From NCBI GenBank assembly GCA_943736015.1, contig OX031072.1, positions 4,987,501 through 5,051,500 of the forward strand: DNA of 64,000 nucleotides, in the 5' to 3' direction. The notes under the pieces were generated by a model that saw only the letters and a program-made list of their open reading frames with translations, had not been told where the DNA came from and did no database searches. Positions 1-9,920 of the stretch are shown one piece after another (the first letter of the stretch is position 1; the number at the start of each line of letters is the position of its first letter). The translations under genes were made by a program, and so were the position numbers. Source of the DNA: Tridacna crocea (lineage: Eukaryota; Mollusca; Bivalvia; Cardiida; Cardiidae).

Positions 1-347
1 TGCTGTAATTTGTGAAATTGTGCTTAATTTCTAGAGTTGACTTTATATTTGTCAACGTGTTTGAATTTAATATGATACCACCATAGCTTCCACATGGTGG
101 GTGGGTTCATTTCTACGAAAGGCAAGGCTTGATAGATGAGAAACTTTGAACTTTGCGATATGCCTCCAGTGATTCAGCTGTGATTACGTATAAGACAAGA
201 TATCGACAGATCGTCTCCGTCAATCAAACTAAGTGATTATGCAATCAAGAAATGCTGTGATTCAAAACATTTATCATTTTGTCTGACTCTGTCGATTTAT
301 CTATATGCTTGGGGTATCGTCAACTGATTTTAGTAGGTGTGCATATC
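1..347. other. no feature seen
   Basis: AT-rich sequence without a convincing gene, hairpin or repeat match to the rest of the window. Confidence 0.4.
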
Positions 348-576
348 TTAACCCTTTCCCAAACAATCCCTGGTTTTTACTGGTCAGGAATAGAAGCCTT
401 TTGAAAACATTGTGGGAAAAGAAGAAAATGCTGGTAACCAGCATTTTCTCCTTTTTCCACAATGTTTTCTAATCTATCATATAGAAAAATCATCTTTGTA
501 GCAACTGTTAATTTGTCATCTGCGAAATGCTTTCAATTTGGTCTGGTCCAAAATTTGCCGTTTGGGAAAGGGTTAA
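348..576. mobile_element. MITE-A copy, intact ends (reference description)
   Basis: The copy starts TTAACCCTTTCCCAAAC and ends GTTTGGGAAAGGGTTAA, so it has inverted ends flanked by TTAA. Its centre is a hairpin whose left arm reads GAAAACATTGTGGGAAAAGA, with ATGCTGGTAACCAGCAT at the tip. The flanking arms carry an AAATGCTTTCAATTTGGTC block. It is about 229 bp and has no room for a transposase. CCCTT termini at a duplicated TTAA are typical of the piggyBac superfamily, so I infer a piggyBac-type MITE mobilised by an enzyme encoded elsewhere. Short frames across it are chance products of the palindrome. Confidence 0.85.
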
Positions 577-677
577 TTCTTGTGATCGATCAGTTTGCAA
601 GCAAGGCATCATCTTCTAGACATGCAATTGACAGCCCAGATAAAACCCTTTGCATAACAGAAATGACACAAGAAGTT

Positions 678-751
678 TTTGTGGACGGTGTAGATCAAGA
701 TCAGACAGCACAAAACGTGCAGTCAGATCTCTGATCTACACTGTCCACAAA
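678..751. mobile_element. MITE-B central hairpin, variant
   Basis: The hairpin runs from GTGGACGGTGTAGATCAAG to CTACACTGTCCAC and carries the CAGACAGCAC / GTGCAGTC core. Its outer arms are not clearly recognisable. The GTGGAC-type stem base links it to the copies near 10.0 and 18.6 kb. Confidence 0.6.
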
Positions 752-841
752 CTTTTTTTCTAGATTATGACGAAACTGTCTACTGTTCGTTGTAGTCTAA
801 TGCGGTTTATAATCCAGTCGCGTGACATTAAAACATTGCTT

Positions 842-1102
842 TATTGATTGTACGGTATTTAACGCCGTTTTTCAACATTATTTCAGTTATACTAGTACTC
901 CACAAAGTCTTCTTTCCAAGCCACTGGCTGCTTTCCCACATTATCATCGTCGAAGCAATGGTCACAAGTGGGACAGGAATTAATTCTGTCTCAGTGACCA
1001 TCAATAATCCTCGGAAAGAAATCTGCTGAGCAATAGATCGTAGCCATGCAGGCATCGAACCCACGAAGTCCTGCACGCTACCGACTGAGCTACTGGGGCT
1101 CT
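842..1102 (-). mobile_element. SINE-1 copy a (tRNA-headed)
   Basis: Read on the minus strand, a tRNA-like head (GAGCCCCAGTAGCTCAGTCG, then a B-box-like GGTTCGATGCC relative) is followed by a body shared with the copies at 14.7, 37.4 and 39.4 kb. It ends in GGCGTTAAATACC plus a short AATCAATAA-like tail. The A box and B box imply RNA polymerase III transcription. It is a retroposon, not a functional tRNA gene. Confidence 0.8.
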
Positions 1103-1208
1103 ACGAGACATTAAAAGGCTTTACTCTCCACCAGCATATATACAGATTTCAGACTTGTCCGCCTTTCGTACATTTGAAGATGACAAATTTCATGTTGCTC
1201 AGATGTTT

Positions 1209-1336
1209 GAAAGGTTGTCTTTGAAAGGGTAGGAAACATTGTGGAGAAAAGGAAAAAAAAAACGCTGGTCTTGAGCATTTTGTCTTTTCCCGTAAAATGT
1301 TTTCAAATGGCCTCTTTCTCAGGGTCCGAGGGTTAA
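1209..1336. mobile_element. MITE-A, partial
   Basis: The degenerate central hairpin (GGAAACATTGTGGAGAAAAG to CTTTTCCCGTAAAATG) and right end GGGTTAA survive. The left arm is lost. Confidence 0.6.
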
Positions 1337-1348
1337 AATACGGGATAG

Positions 1349-1575
1349 CAAAGGCTTTCCAAACAATTCTTGTTTTTTACGACCCTGAAATAGAAGCCTT
1401 TTGAAAACATTGTGCAAAAAGGAGAAAATGCTGGTAATCAACATTTTCTCCTTTTCCCATAATTTTTTCTACCCTGCTGGAAACAAATTTCAATTTTTTA
1501 GTTACGTTTACTTCGTCATCTGCAAGTGCTGTCAACTTGGAACAGTCTAAATTTTGTTGTTTGGCAAAGGCTTAA
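1349..1575. mobile_element. MITE-A, worn ends
   Basis: Full-length layout with hairpin GAAAACATTGTGCAAAAAGG and tip ATGCTGGTAATCAACAT. The ends have decayed to AAAGGCTTTCCAAAC and GGCAAAGGCTTAA. Confidence 0.75.
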
Positions 1576-1581
1576 TGATAA

Positions 1582-1812
1582 TTTGTTTGTTTGAATGGTG
1601 TTTTACGCCGCTTTCAACAGTATTTCAGTCATATCACGGCGACAGTTCACATATTCATGTTTCCTGGGTTTCACCAGTACTGGGCTAGGCTCTGAAGTGT
1701 CTTGCCCAAGGACACTCCTGTGAAAAAAACCCATTAGAGCCAGCGAGGCTCGAACCTGGGACCTCCAGGTCACGGGTCCTACACTTTATCACTGAGCCAC
1801 ACAGGATCCTGC
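1582..1812 (-). mobile_element. SINE-3 copy (different tRNA head, shared tail)
   Basis: On the minus strand the head reads TGTGTGGCTCAGTGATAAAG and a B-box-like GGTTCGAGCCTCG follows. The middle holds CTTGGGCAAGACACTTC. The 3' part, GATATGACTGAAATACTG then GGCGTAAAACACC and a short TTTG-based repeat, matches the 3' end of SINE-1. A shared tail under different heads suggests both use the same LINE machinery. Confidence 0.75.
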
Positions 1813-1865
1813 TTAATTATAAAGAAAACTGATTAAAAAATAATGCAAGAAAGCATATCTATTTT

Positions 1866-2148
1866 GAGTCATGCCTTGTAAAAAAAAGGGACTTAATGCA
1901 TCTTCTAAAACGTATAAGCTCATTTCAGCCTGCGCAAAACTGCACAGGCTGACCTGGGCTGATACGTTTTGTTGTTAGTCAATTTACTGCATGTCAAAGG
2001 CATGTCTACGGACCATTCCGTCTCATGGTTTAATCACTTGTCTGACAAAGTTGATTTCAATGATCCATAATTATGTGAAAACTTGATTGATATAATACAT
2101 CACAGAGATGCAGTAAGCCCCCTTTTCGCAGAGCATAGCTCATCTATA
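1866..2148. mobile_element. Element D copy 1
   Basis: The centre is CAGCCTGCGCAAAACTGCACAGGCTGACC, a worn form of the D palindrome. The downstream arm ends CCCCCTTTTCGCAGAGCATAGCTCAT. Complete copies elsewhere carry a stem reading CTGCAAAAAGTATCGACCC on one side and its complement on the other. Confidence 0.7.
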
Positions 2149-2536
2149 ATTTGCCATGTATTTTATTCCCCCCCCACCCCCTAAAACTTGTGACAAGCAA
2201 TGGTGACAACAAACATCTGCTTCCAGGAAATGAATTTTTCTAGTAATCACCAGCTAGATATGTCCCGTTTTCATTAAGTAAATCATGTTTATTATTTGCT
2301 ACTTTATCTTAGCCACAAAACTGATATAAATGGTTGGAAAAAATGGCAAGATTGCTTTGTGGGCGGTCGTAAACAGTTTTTTTTTGTCTGATTTGAAATG
2401 TTTTATTGGCTATAAACAATGAATGGCAACATGTAGCATAAATATTGATAAAGGAGTAATGGCGGTTTGGTTTATAAGAGGACCTCAAACCCTTTGAATG
2501 CTTGTGTAAATTAAACTATTTACCAGACGACAAGAT
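2149..2536. other. no feature seen
   Basis: AT-rich, with a C-rich run near 2168-2180. No gene or repeat recognised. Confidence 0.4.
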
Positions 2537-2754
2537 TTAACCATTAAGCTGGTAGATGCGACTCAGTTACCTTTCGTGGACAGTGTAGATCAAGATAAGA
2601 CTGTACAGAACGTGCAGTCTGATCTTGGATCTACACTGTCCGATAAGGAGATAATTATCTGTCTCTAAAAATAAAACTTTGAAATTGCAAAATTTGGGTT
2701 TTTACTGTGGACTTGAAAGTTTTTTTTTTGCTAATATGGCAGGATAAGGGTCAA
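2537..2754 (+). mobile_element. MITE-B copy (reference description)
   Basis: Left end TTAACCATTAAGCTGGTAG, right end GGCAGGATAAGGGTCAA. The central hairpin runs from GGACAGTGTAGATCAAGAT to ATCTTGGATCTACACTGTCC, around GTACAGAACGTGCAG. The right arm (GATAAGGAGATAATT, then TTGAAATTGCAAAATTTGGG and ACTTGAAAGTTT) is kept in most copies and gives orientation. Consensus length is about 212 bp and none encodes a protein. The CCCTT-type ends next to TTAA resemble family A, but the interior is unrelated. Confidence 0.8.
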
Positions 2755-2803
2755 GTTGTGTGCATGTTTGGCAAAAACTTCGGGGATGGGGGAGTGGGGG
2801 GGG

Positions 2804-3034
2804 TTAACTCTTTAACAAATAACAAAATTTTAGACTAGTCCAAATTTAAAGCATTTTGCAGACGACAAAATAAACGAAACTCAAAAATTGAAATTTATTT
2901 TCCAGCAGGGTAGAAAACATTGCGGGAAAAGAAGAAAATGCTGGTTACCAGCATTTTCTCCTTTTCCCACAATGTTTTCAAAAGGCTTCAATCTAATGGT
3001 CATAAAGACCAGGGATTGTTTGGTAAAGGGTTAA
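2804..3034. mobile_element. MITE-A, intact layout
   Basis: TTAACTCTTTAACAAATAAC at the left, TTTGGTAAAGGGTTAA at the right. Hairpin GAAAACATTGCGGGAAAAGA with tip ATGCTGGTTACCAGCAT. Confidence 0.85.
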
Positions 3035-3242
3035 AGTATCTCTGTGGTCACTTATTCTAGGCTAAAAATCATTAAATTGTGGATCTAGGGCTCAATATAA
3101 AATCCATTTCGTCTGAAAACCAACCAAATCAGGAATAGAATGGTCCTGTAATAGGCAGAAAATTTACAGATACCAAAGTTTCTATTCATGTTAGCCTGCA
3201 TCGATAGCGCAGGCTAGGCCTGTCTCAGGCATTAATATTTTC

Positions 3243-3460
3243 TTCACCCTTATCATGCTAAATAACTAAAATCAAATTTTCAATTTGATAGTAAAAACCC
3301 AAATAGATTTATTGCTATTTCAAAGGTGTGTTTTTGGGAATGATATTCCTTTATCGGACAGTGTAGATCCAAGATCAGACTGCACGTTCTGTACAGTCTG
3401 ATCTTGATCTACACTGTCCGCAAAAGGTCAGTGAGTCGCGCTTAGCAGCCTAAGGTGTAA
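3243..3460 (-). mobile_element. MITE-B copy
   Basis: Reverse orientation: CACCCTTATCATGCTAAATA at the left, hairpin GGACAGTGTAGATCCAAGAT, then GGTCAGTGAGTCGCGCTTAG at the right. Confidence 0.8.
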
Positions 3461-3557
3461 CCATCTTTTTTGTAGACCATGGCTTAGATGTTATATTGAG
3501 ATCGAAATAGGGTAGGAGAAGTCTGAGGAGAGGACAAGTCAGGGTAGACAAAAATGC

Positions 3558-3622
3558 TTGTTTGAATTGGTACACCGCTTTCAACAGTAAATCTGTCATT
3601 TCACGACTGTTAATAATCGAAG
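3558..3622 (-). mobile_element. SINE tail fragment
   Basis: TGTTTGAATTGGTACACCGC followed by TTTCAACAGTAAATCTGTCAT matches the 3' ends of SINE-1 and SINE-3. No tRNA-like head is present. Confidence 0.5.
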
Positions 3623-3790
3623 ATGCTAACTGTTTATCCACTGTCAATTGAAGCCAAAATCACAGCGTTCTGTGAACTGTAATGGTGAGAAAAAAGGTGT
3701 TATCAAAGGTTTGACTGTTTACACAGCTCTTGAAACAGGCAAACTGCACATTCATTGCAGGTAATGCAATTTAATGCAATATTGATTGAG

Positions 3791-4020
3791 TTAAGCCTTT
3801 ACCAAACAATCCCTGGTATTTACGACCCGGAGATGGAAAACCTTTTGGAAACATTGTGGGAAAAGAAGAAAATGCTGGTAACCAGCATTTTCTCCTTTTG
3901 CCACAATGTTTTCTATACTGCTGGAGATAAATTTCATTTTTTGAGTTATGTTTGTTTTGTCGTCCTCAGGTGCTTTCATGTTGGACCAGTCTAGGATTTT
4001 GTCGTTTGGGAAAGGGTTAA
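3791..4020. mobile_element. MITE-A, intact layout
   Basis: TTAAGCCTTTACCAAACAA at the left, GTTTGGGAAAGGGTTAA at the right. Central tip ATGCTGGTAACCAGCAT. Confidence 0.85.
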
Positions 4021-4039
4021 AAGGTCATGATGATGGGGT

Positions 4040-4554
4040 TTAGCCCTTCACCAAACGGCCCCTTGCTATTGCGACCCTTTGATAAAGGCTTTTGAATATA
4101 TTTTTTTGAAAAAGCAGAAAGTGCTGGTGACCAGCACTTTCTAATTTTCTGAAAATGTTTCTTTGCGTTTGAAAAACAACAGCTCTTATTTGGGTCACGT
4201 TTGATGTTTTGGCTACGTTTCTTTCTTGTATAAAGGCTTTTGATAGCATTTTTGGAAAAGAAGAAAGTGCTGGTAGCCTGTTTCCAAAGTGTTTTCTTTC
4301 CTTTTGAAAAACAAATCCCTCTTTTATTGGGTTACGTTTAATTTGTTGCATACATTTTGTTTTCTTTTATAAAGGCATTTGAAAATATTTTTGGAAAAGG
4401 AGAAAGTGCTGGTAGCCTGTTCCCAAAAAAATTTCCTTCCTTTTGAAAAACAAATCCCTCTTTTATATGGGTCACGTTTAATTTATTGCATACATTTTTT
4501 CTTTTAAATGAACGAGTCTAAAATTTTGTTAGGAAATAATTTAATTCTTGGCTG
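4040..4554. mobile_element. MITE-A derivative with internally triplicated hairpin
   Basis: Left end TTAGCCCTTCACCAAAC and right end AGGAAATAATTTAA enclose three successive copies, about 145 bp apart, of a segment holding AGAAAGTGCTGGT. Only the first keeps a full hairpin (AGTGCTGGTGACCAGCACT). The next two keep GTGCTGGTAGCCTGTT. The other two are also more alike to each other than to the first, so the duplication seems stepwise. Confidence 0.7.
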
Positions 4555-4637
4555 ATTAAACAAACTGTTCACCGGTATCAGTTTGAGGCTCTTGATTGTC
4601 CTACATATGGCTACCCCAGAGAAAACAAGAAATATCT

Positions 4638-4864
4638 TTAACTCTTTACCAAACGACAAAATTTTAGACTAGCCCATATTGAAAGCATTTGCGGACGACA
4701 AAATAAATGTGACAAAAGAATTGAAATTTGTTTTAGGATGGGAAGAAAATATTGTGGGAAAAGGAGAAAATGCTGGTTACCAGCATTTTCTCCTTTTTCA
4801 ACAATGTTTTCAAAAGGCCTCTTTCACAGGAGTGTTAAAAGTCGGGAATGTATGGTAAGGAGTG
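4638..4864. mobile_element. MITE-A
   Basis: TTAACTCTTTACCAAACGAC at the left. Hairpin GGAGAAAATGCTGGTTACCA is intact. The right end is worn (ATGGTAAGGAGTGAA). Confidence 0.8.
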
Positions 4865-4904
4865 AAAAAAGTTCGACAGCGTAAATTTGCCAGCAGATGG
4901 CTCG

Positions 4905-5535
4905 GGGCCCTTAGAATAAACACATCTACATTGTTTACCAATCAAAAATTTCTATTTATTCATTTATAATCAGTATTGGAATGTAGGACAAAGACCAGTC
5001 CATTCAGCTACACCGAATGAGGTTGACGGCATAAATATTTTCATCACGGTGTCCGCAGAATAAACATTTCCGTATATTTGACCAGTCGCAAATACCTATT
5101 TATTCATTTATAATTACTATCGAAAGTCGGTCAAAGGCCGGTACACCACAGATACGCCGAGTATATGATAGACGGCATATAGTTGTCACCACTGGGTCCG
5201 TAGAATAAACATTTCCGTATATTTGACCAATAGCTAATATCTATTTATTCATCCATAATCAGTATCGAAAAGTGGGTCAAAGGCCAGTGCACTCAGCTAC
5301 GCCGAATACCGTCGGTTTATTTCAAAACCTCGTAACTACAGCTTTTTTACAAGCTGTAGTTACGAGGTTTTTGAAGTAAACAGACGATATGTAAGACGGC
5401 GTATTTACGTCACCATTGGGTCCGCAGAATAAATATTTCCGTATATTTGACCATCTCAAATTTCTAATTATGTGAATATTATACCAAACAGTAAGTCGAA
5501 AGCCCGCGCACTCATCTACGCCGAAAAAACAATGG
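4905..5535. repeat. P repeat: four tandem units of about 144 bp
   Basis: The marker AGAATAAACATTTCCGTATA recurs near 4913 (variant), 5056, 5201 and 5426. Each unit also holds CTATTTATTCAT and a CAGCTACGCCGAA-like end. The last spacing is longer only because hairpin element H is inserted in unit 3. A single inverted unit lies at 38.3 kb. Confidence 0.8.
5308..5390. mobile_element. Hairpin element H1, inside P unit 3
   Basis: CCGTCGGTTTATTTC at one side and GAAGTAAACAGACGATA at the other, with stem ACCTCGTAACTACAGCTT / AAGCTGTAGTTACGAGGT. Compared with unit 2 of the P array, the insert is about 82 bp and is flanked by a possible ATA duplication. Other copies lie at 20.8, 25.5 and 55.1 kb. Confidence 0.8.
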
Positions 5536-5539
5536 TGCA

Positions 5540-5830
5540 TCCCACCATCTTACCATTAGTTTCTAGTGGAAACTTGAACCGTAATGGTGCTAAAGTGAGC
5601 GAGAAACAGAGATACTGCAGACATTCCAGTAATGGATATGTGTTGTTGGAAATGGCTAGAACCGTTTTGTAAGGCAATCTTAATCTTCATTCTGCTATAG
5701 CACGATGATAATTTAAGAAACCCAACAAATTCAGTTGGATTCCGAATTTTTAATTTGAAATGGCAGTTGTAAATGCTTCAGCAATTAGACAGATATCGCA
5801 GTGTTACTTTTTTTCCTGATTGTCAAAATA
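5540..5830. other. no feature seen
   Basis: No gene or repeat recognised. A short open frame crossing the P-array edge has no family features. Confidence 0.35.
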
Positions 5831-5832
5831 TG

Positions 5833-6024
5833 TGAAATAAAACTTTCGAGTCGACAGTAAAATCCCGAATCATGCTATTTCAAACCTATTCTTTTAATTA
5901 GAATCATCTTTTTAACGGACAGTGTAGAATCAAGATCAGACTGCACGTTCTGTGCAGTCTGATCTTGATCTACACTGTCCGCAATAGGTGAGTGAGTTGC
6001 GCTTAGCATCTCAAAGAATAAAGG
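5833..6024 (-). mobile_element. MITE-B copy
   Basis: Reverse orientation, with hairpin GGACAGTGTAGAATCAAGAT to CTACACTGTCC and the GAGTGAGTTGCGCTTAGCA arm. The outer ends are worn. Confidence 0.75.
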
Positions 6025-6079
6025 ATCAGACTTTACGACCATATAATTTGATTTAAGCATACTATTTTCACAATGGGCA

Positions 6080-6358
6080 CTAGAGATAGGTATACGCTGA
6101 ATATGGCTGATGACCAAGTGTGGGATTATGCACCACGTCTCTTCCAGACGTTTTTATGGCTTTCCAGCCACTTAAATAAGTACGGAGAGCCGCCGTTCTT
6201 TTCAAACATAAACATTTAATGGCGTACATCTTTACTTGTTTTCGGGCAGTTTTCAGCCAGCTCCTAACCCGTTGTCTTCGCATATCATATTCTTCGAAGG
6301 TTCGACCTGTCTGCAATGATGCATCACTGATCCCATATGCCAAGGAAAAGTAGAGCAT
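6080..6358 (-). CDS. small frame in element G, unknown protein
   Basis: A 92-codon frame begins MLYFSLAYGISDASLQTGR and contains FEEYDMRRQRVRSW, then a lysine-rich stretch (LKTARKQVKMYAIK). The nucleotides for the segment ...IFEEYDMRRQ are conserved in the other two G copies (near 14.6 and 52.6 kb), where the frame soon ends. I do not recognise the family. It could be a transposon-encoded peptide, a captured exon piece, or chance coding in a conserved repeat. Conservation is visible only at DNA level, so function is not shown. Confidence 0.2.
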   Translation of the reverse strand: MLYFSLAYGISDASLQTGRTFEEYDMRRQRVRSWLKTARKQVKMYAIKCLCLKRTAALRTYLSGWKAIKTSGRDVVHNPTLGHQPYSAYTYL

Positions 6359-6606
6359 ACACCGAAGCTATTATACCAAATCCTGTAGGGGCTGTTTTAA
6401 TAAATGGCCGGTGCATAGGTTACATGCTAGCTGATCCTAGCTGAATGAGTCGCACCAGGTAGCGTTTTATGAAGTAAAAGGTTTATTTTAGTTTGAAATT
6501 AAAAGTAATGGTTGTCGTGTAGAAAAGTAGTCCGGTTCTGTACCCAGAATGCCCAAATTAGATCGATGTGTATTTGCAGAATGCCATCTAGCGGGAGATA
6601 ATGGTT
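6083..6606 (-). mobile_element. Element G copy 1, longest copy
   Basis: On the minus strand it begins TATCTCCCGCTAGATGGCAT and passes CATTCTGGGTACAGAACCGG, GCGACTCATTCAGCT and CCGGCCATTTATTAAAACAG. It ends in the small open frame described separately. The same blocks in the same order recur at 10.4 and 14.6 kb (split by an array) and at 52.4 kb. Class is unknown and I see no inverted ends. Confidence 0.7.
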
Positions 6607-6738
6607 CTTAACCCATTTTGCATCTTTATTTCATGACACATAAATCATTCTTGCATCTTCATGCCAAATGTTGCCCGTGAGACCCAGACGGCTGCACGAT
6701 TGCACAGATTACGGCAATTGTTGTTGTCGTTTCCGGTT

Positions 6739-6966
6739 TTAACCCTTTCCCAAACGACAAACTTTTGGACGGGACCAAATTGAAAGCATTTGCAGACAAC
6801 AATTCAAGTCTTGCTGAAAAATGACTTCTGTCTATGATAGGGTGGGAAATATTGTGGGAAAAGGAGAAAATGCTGGCTACCAGCATTTTCTCTTTTTCCC
6901 ACAATGTTTTCAAAAGGTTACTATTCCAGACCCGTTAAAACCAGGGATTGTTTGGGAAAGCGTTAA
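6739..6966. mobile_element. MITE-A
   Basis: TTAACCCTTTCCCAAACGAC at the left, TTTGGGAAAGCGTTAA at the right. Tip ATGCTGGCTACCAGCAT. Carries the TGACTTCTGTCTATGATAGG arm shared with the 0.4, 8.1 and 38.5 kb copies. Confidence 0.85.
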
Positions 6967-7266
6967 ATGGGGACCAATCCCTTGTGTTTTTGTGGTATTT
7001 GTCGAAGACAATACCATTATGAGTTCAAAATTGAATTTTGATAACCATGTATCTTATTTTGTGCAAAGCCGAAGGAAATAAACCCAGTTAAACTCATTCT
7101 TTCTCAGGCAAATGAGTTTTAAAGTGGCACACAGATATGTAATTTGAAATGGCATTTTAAAATACATTGGGTAAGGCCATCAATCGTTGAGATACTTATT
7201 TTTTATTGAAAATAGCTTCTCTCGCTCATGGCCTTTTATTTGCGCAATGATACAAATTTGCCTACT

Positions 7267-7582
7267 GACCCTGGGCTTTTTCGTTCAAAGACCAATTCGT
7301 TCCTTGGCTTGTTCGTCCTATGATTGCGCGCTACTTCATTTGATTGCTCATGAACATTTATAGATCGAAGTAATTGATTGTAATGTTGGAAATTGAATGT
7401 AAAAGGCTAAAGATATTTCAAAATCATATTTTTAAGGTACATGGGTACTCTCCCTCGAAAAGATATTCATTTGCTTTTAAGCCAATATTTGAACAACATG
7501 TCTCTTTTTCCTTTAAACTATTGATTCCAAGCAATAGGTTTCCTTGACAAATACCACTTCAGCGTTCTCAATGCTTTGATTC
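7267..7582 (+). repeat. Repeat N copy 1
   Basis: Shares GATTGCGCGCTACTTCATTT-type, CTTGACAAATACCACTTCAG and intervening sequence with 35738-36158 in the same order. This copy lacks an internal stretch of about 110 bp present in the other. No coding or terminal structure is evident. Confidence 0.65.
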
Positions 7583-7596
7583 TATTCCTTATTACA

Positions 7597-7770
7597 TATG
7601 GCTTGGAACACGCGTAAACGGGCATAAGGACTTATTCGTTAAGTCTCGTCTCGAATCAGCTTGCGCAGTTCCCGCAGGCTAATTGGACTTTACGACTTTA
7701 CGACTACATTAGATTTTGTTCTTCAGTAGACTTACGCGAAACAGAAAATTGCATAAAAACGGAAAATGAC
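7597..7770. mobile_element. Element C, truncated
   Basis: Starts ATGGCTTGGAACACGCG and keeps the first palindrome (CAGCTTGCGCAGTTCCCGCA). It stops after GCATAAAAACGGAAAATG, before the second palindrome. Confidence 0.7.
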
Positions 7771-8097
7771 CTTTTTAAATTCAGTATTACTCGTACATTA
7801 GTATGCCATTCAGAATAATTAACAGATATTGCCTAACAACTTAGACAGTCTGTGTCTTCTGTTCATAAAAAAGAAAGAGTGAAAGTAAACAGTACTTTTG
7901 TATAACGAATTTGCCAATGTAGACGTTTTTTCTTGTTTATTGCATGTTACTATTATAAGCTTAGACGTCTAGTACAAGGTTATATTCACAACTCCAATTT
8001 GCTGACTTGTCAAACGATTTATACTTGCATCACGTAATTGACAATAAGACATCACGCTGTATGTGGTACTATTATACTTTGTCACGTTTAACCCTTT

Positions 8098-8295
8098 CCC
8101 AAACAATCCCTGGTTTTTACGAGTCTGGAATAGTAGCCTTTTGAATACATTGTAGGAAAAGGAGAAAATGCTGGTAACCAGCATTTTCTCCTTTTCCCAC
8201 AATGTTTTCTACCCTATCATAGACAGAAATCATCTTTTCAGCAAATGCTTTCAATTTGGTCTAGTCCAAAAGTTTGTCGTTTGGGAAAGGGTTAA
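8098..8295. mobile_element. MITE-A, short form
   Basis: Both TTAA-CCCTTTCCCAAAC ends and the full hairpin are present. About 30 bp of one arm is missing. Confidence 0.85.
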
Positions 8296-8586
8296 AGACA
8301 GGAAGCATTTATCGGCTTTTTTGCTTATTTTGGCTTGCTTACAAATGTCTGTGGACTCTGTAATTTTCTAGAAGACAACAGTCACTGCGACAAACATGAG
8401 ATGCATGCATGTAAACAAAATATTTGTTTTGAAGAACGAAAACTTCATCAGAATTCATTACTTAAGCTGGATAAAATAACGGAATGTTTTGATTAAAATG
8501 TCATGCTGACAAATATTTCTTTTTTGCTATTTACATGGACATACCTGTTGTCGTATACATAAAAATATATGTGTTTCAGACGTTGT

Positions 8587-8733
8587 AAAACGGGGGTTTA
8601 ATGTATATGTTTAAAAAAAAAAATACCGATTTAGGTCAGCCTGCGCAATTCGCTGACCTGAATCGATTATTTTCCTATTGATCAATTTTCTGCATATCGG
8701 TGGATTATTGTGCCTCATAATTGACTCGGACGT
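8587..8733. mobile_element. Element D, partial
   Basis: GGTCAGCCTGCGCAATTCGC followed by TGACCTGAATCGATTATTTT and a worn right arm. Confidence 0.6.
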
Positions 8734-8795
8734 TAGACAAAACGGTTTTTACGGTTTTTCCTACCCTTGTTTATGGCCCAGGGGCCTAAATACTT

Positions 8796-8819
8796 GAATA
8801 GATAGATAGATAGATAGAT
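8796..8819. repeat. (GATA)n microsatellite
   Basis: About five ATAG/GATA units in a row. Confidence 0.85.
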
Positions 8820-9018
8820 TACGAATTTACTTATCATGCACACTTTTGAGATTTTGAGATAAGCATTACGTGACGTTGTGTATATGATGTCTTTTGAAAT
8901 ATCTTTCACTGACGTGAATGGAATTTTATTCATGGAGTGTATACTCGTCCGACTTCAAAATCTTCTGATACCATTATCTGATTGAACGAATCTGATATTC
9001 GTCGGTTGAAACAGAGAT

Positions 9019-9478
9019 TTTTTTTTTCGGTGAAAGATAGAAATTTATTTCATCGAGTGAACACCATCGGCAATATTTTCACGAGTGGCGCAGCCTCGAG
9101 TGAAAACATAACCGATGCTGTCCACTCGATGAAATAAATTTCGATCTTTCACCCGAAAAAAAAAATATGTTCTGTTTAGTACATGCTTTTAACCCTTTCT
9201 AGGAGGAGCTTTATCAAAATCCAGTACATTTCTTTTCCGTTTTTCCCCGTGGCATACCCCTCCTGCATAGCAGCGCATTACAAGATTACGTCAAGTGCAA
9301 GAAATGTAAGGTAAATGACGTCATATTTCCATCTGGTTGTGAAGCACAGGCAATTTACTTAGGCAATAAGAACATAAAAATAGGTATTTTCACTGGTCGT
9401 ACCTATGTAATATCGAAAAATATTTTCAGTTCTATTTCTCGATATCCCACCGGAAAGCATAAAATAAATACAGTTATC
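9019..9478 (+). mobile_element. Element E copy 1: long palindrome plus arm
   Basis: A palindrome of about 145 bp runs from TTTCGGTGAAAGATAGAAAT to ATCTTTCACCCGAAAAAAA and holds ATTTCATCGAGTGAACACCA. The conserved arm begins TTTTAACCCTTTCTAGGAGG and includes CAGTACATTTCTTTTCCG and TGACGTCATATTTCCATCTG. It ends near CCGGAAAGCATAAAATAA. Similar blocks lie at 24.5, 30.8 and 41.4-42.7 kb. Confidence 0.75.
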
Positions 9479-9708
9479 CTGTAGACAGATTGCTTGATCT
9501 AGTATTTCGACGGGTGCTTTCAAATACATTTATTATATTTAGATCTAGTCCATCTGAACTAAAAGGAAAGGAAGGAAAGTCTTCATAGCAGTTATGTGTG
9601 TCGATAAACATTGTAACAAATGTTGACTCTGGTCGACAGTAGGCTATCTGCTATAATAGAGCACACGTATGTTTAAACAAAAGTTAATTAGTTTGCCTGT
9701 ATTATAGG

Positions 9709-9920
9709 TTAACTCTTATCCTGCCAAATAACTAAAATGAAATTTTCATTTCGATACTAAAAACCTAGAAAGTGCAATTTCAAAGTGATGTTTTGGAGAT
9801 GAAACGTCTTCTTATCGGACAATGTAGACCAAGACCAGACTGCACGTTCTGTGCAGTCTGATCTTGATCTACAATGTCTGCAAAAGGTCAGTGAGACGCG
9901 CTTAGCAGCCCAAGGATTAA
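9709..9920 (-). mobile_element. MITE-B, TTAA at both ends
   Basis: TTAACTCTTATCCTGCCAAA at the left, GCGCTTAGCAGCCCAAGGATTAA (split here: GCGCTTAGCAGCC, then CAAGGATTAA) at the right, giving 212 bp. The hairpin has drifted on one side (GGACAATGTAGACC). Its right TTAA is also the left TTAA of the next element. Confidence 0.85.
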
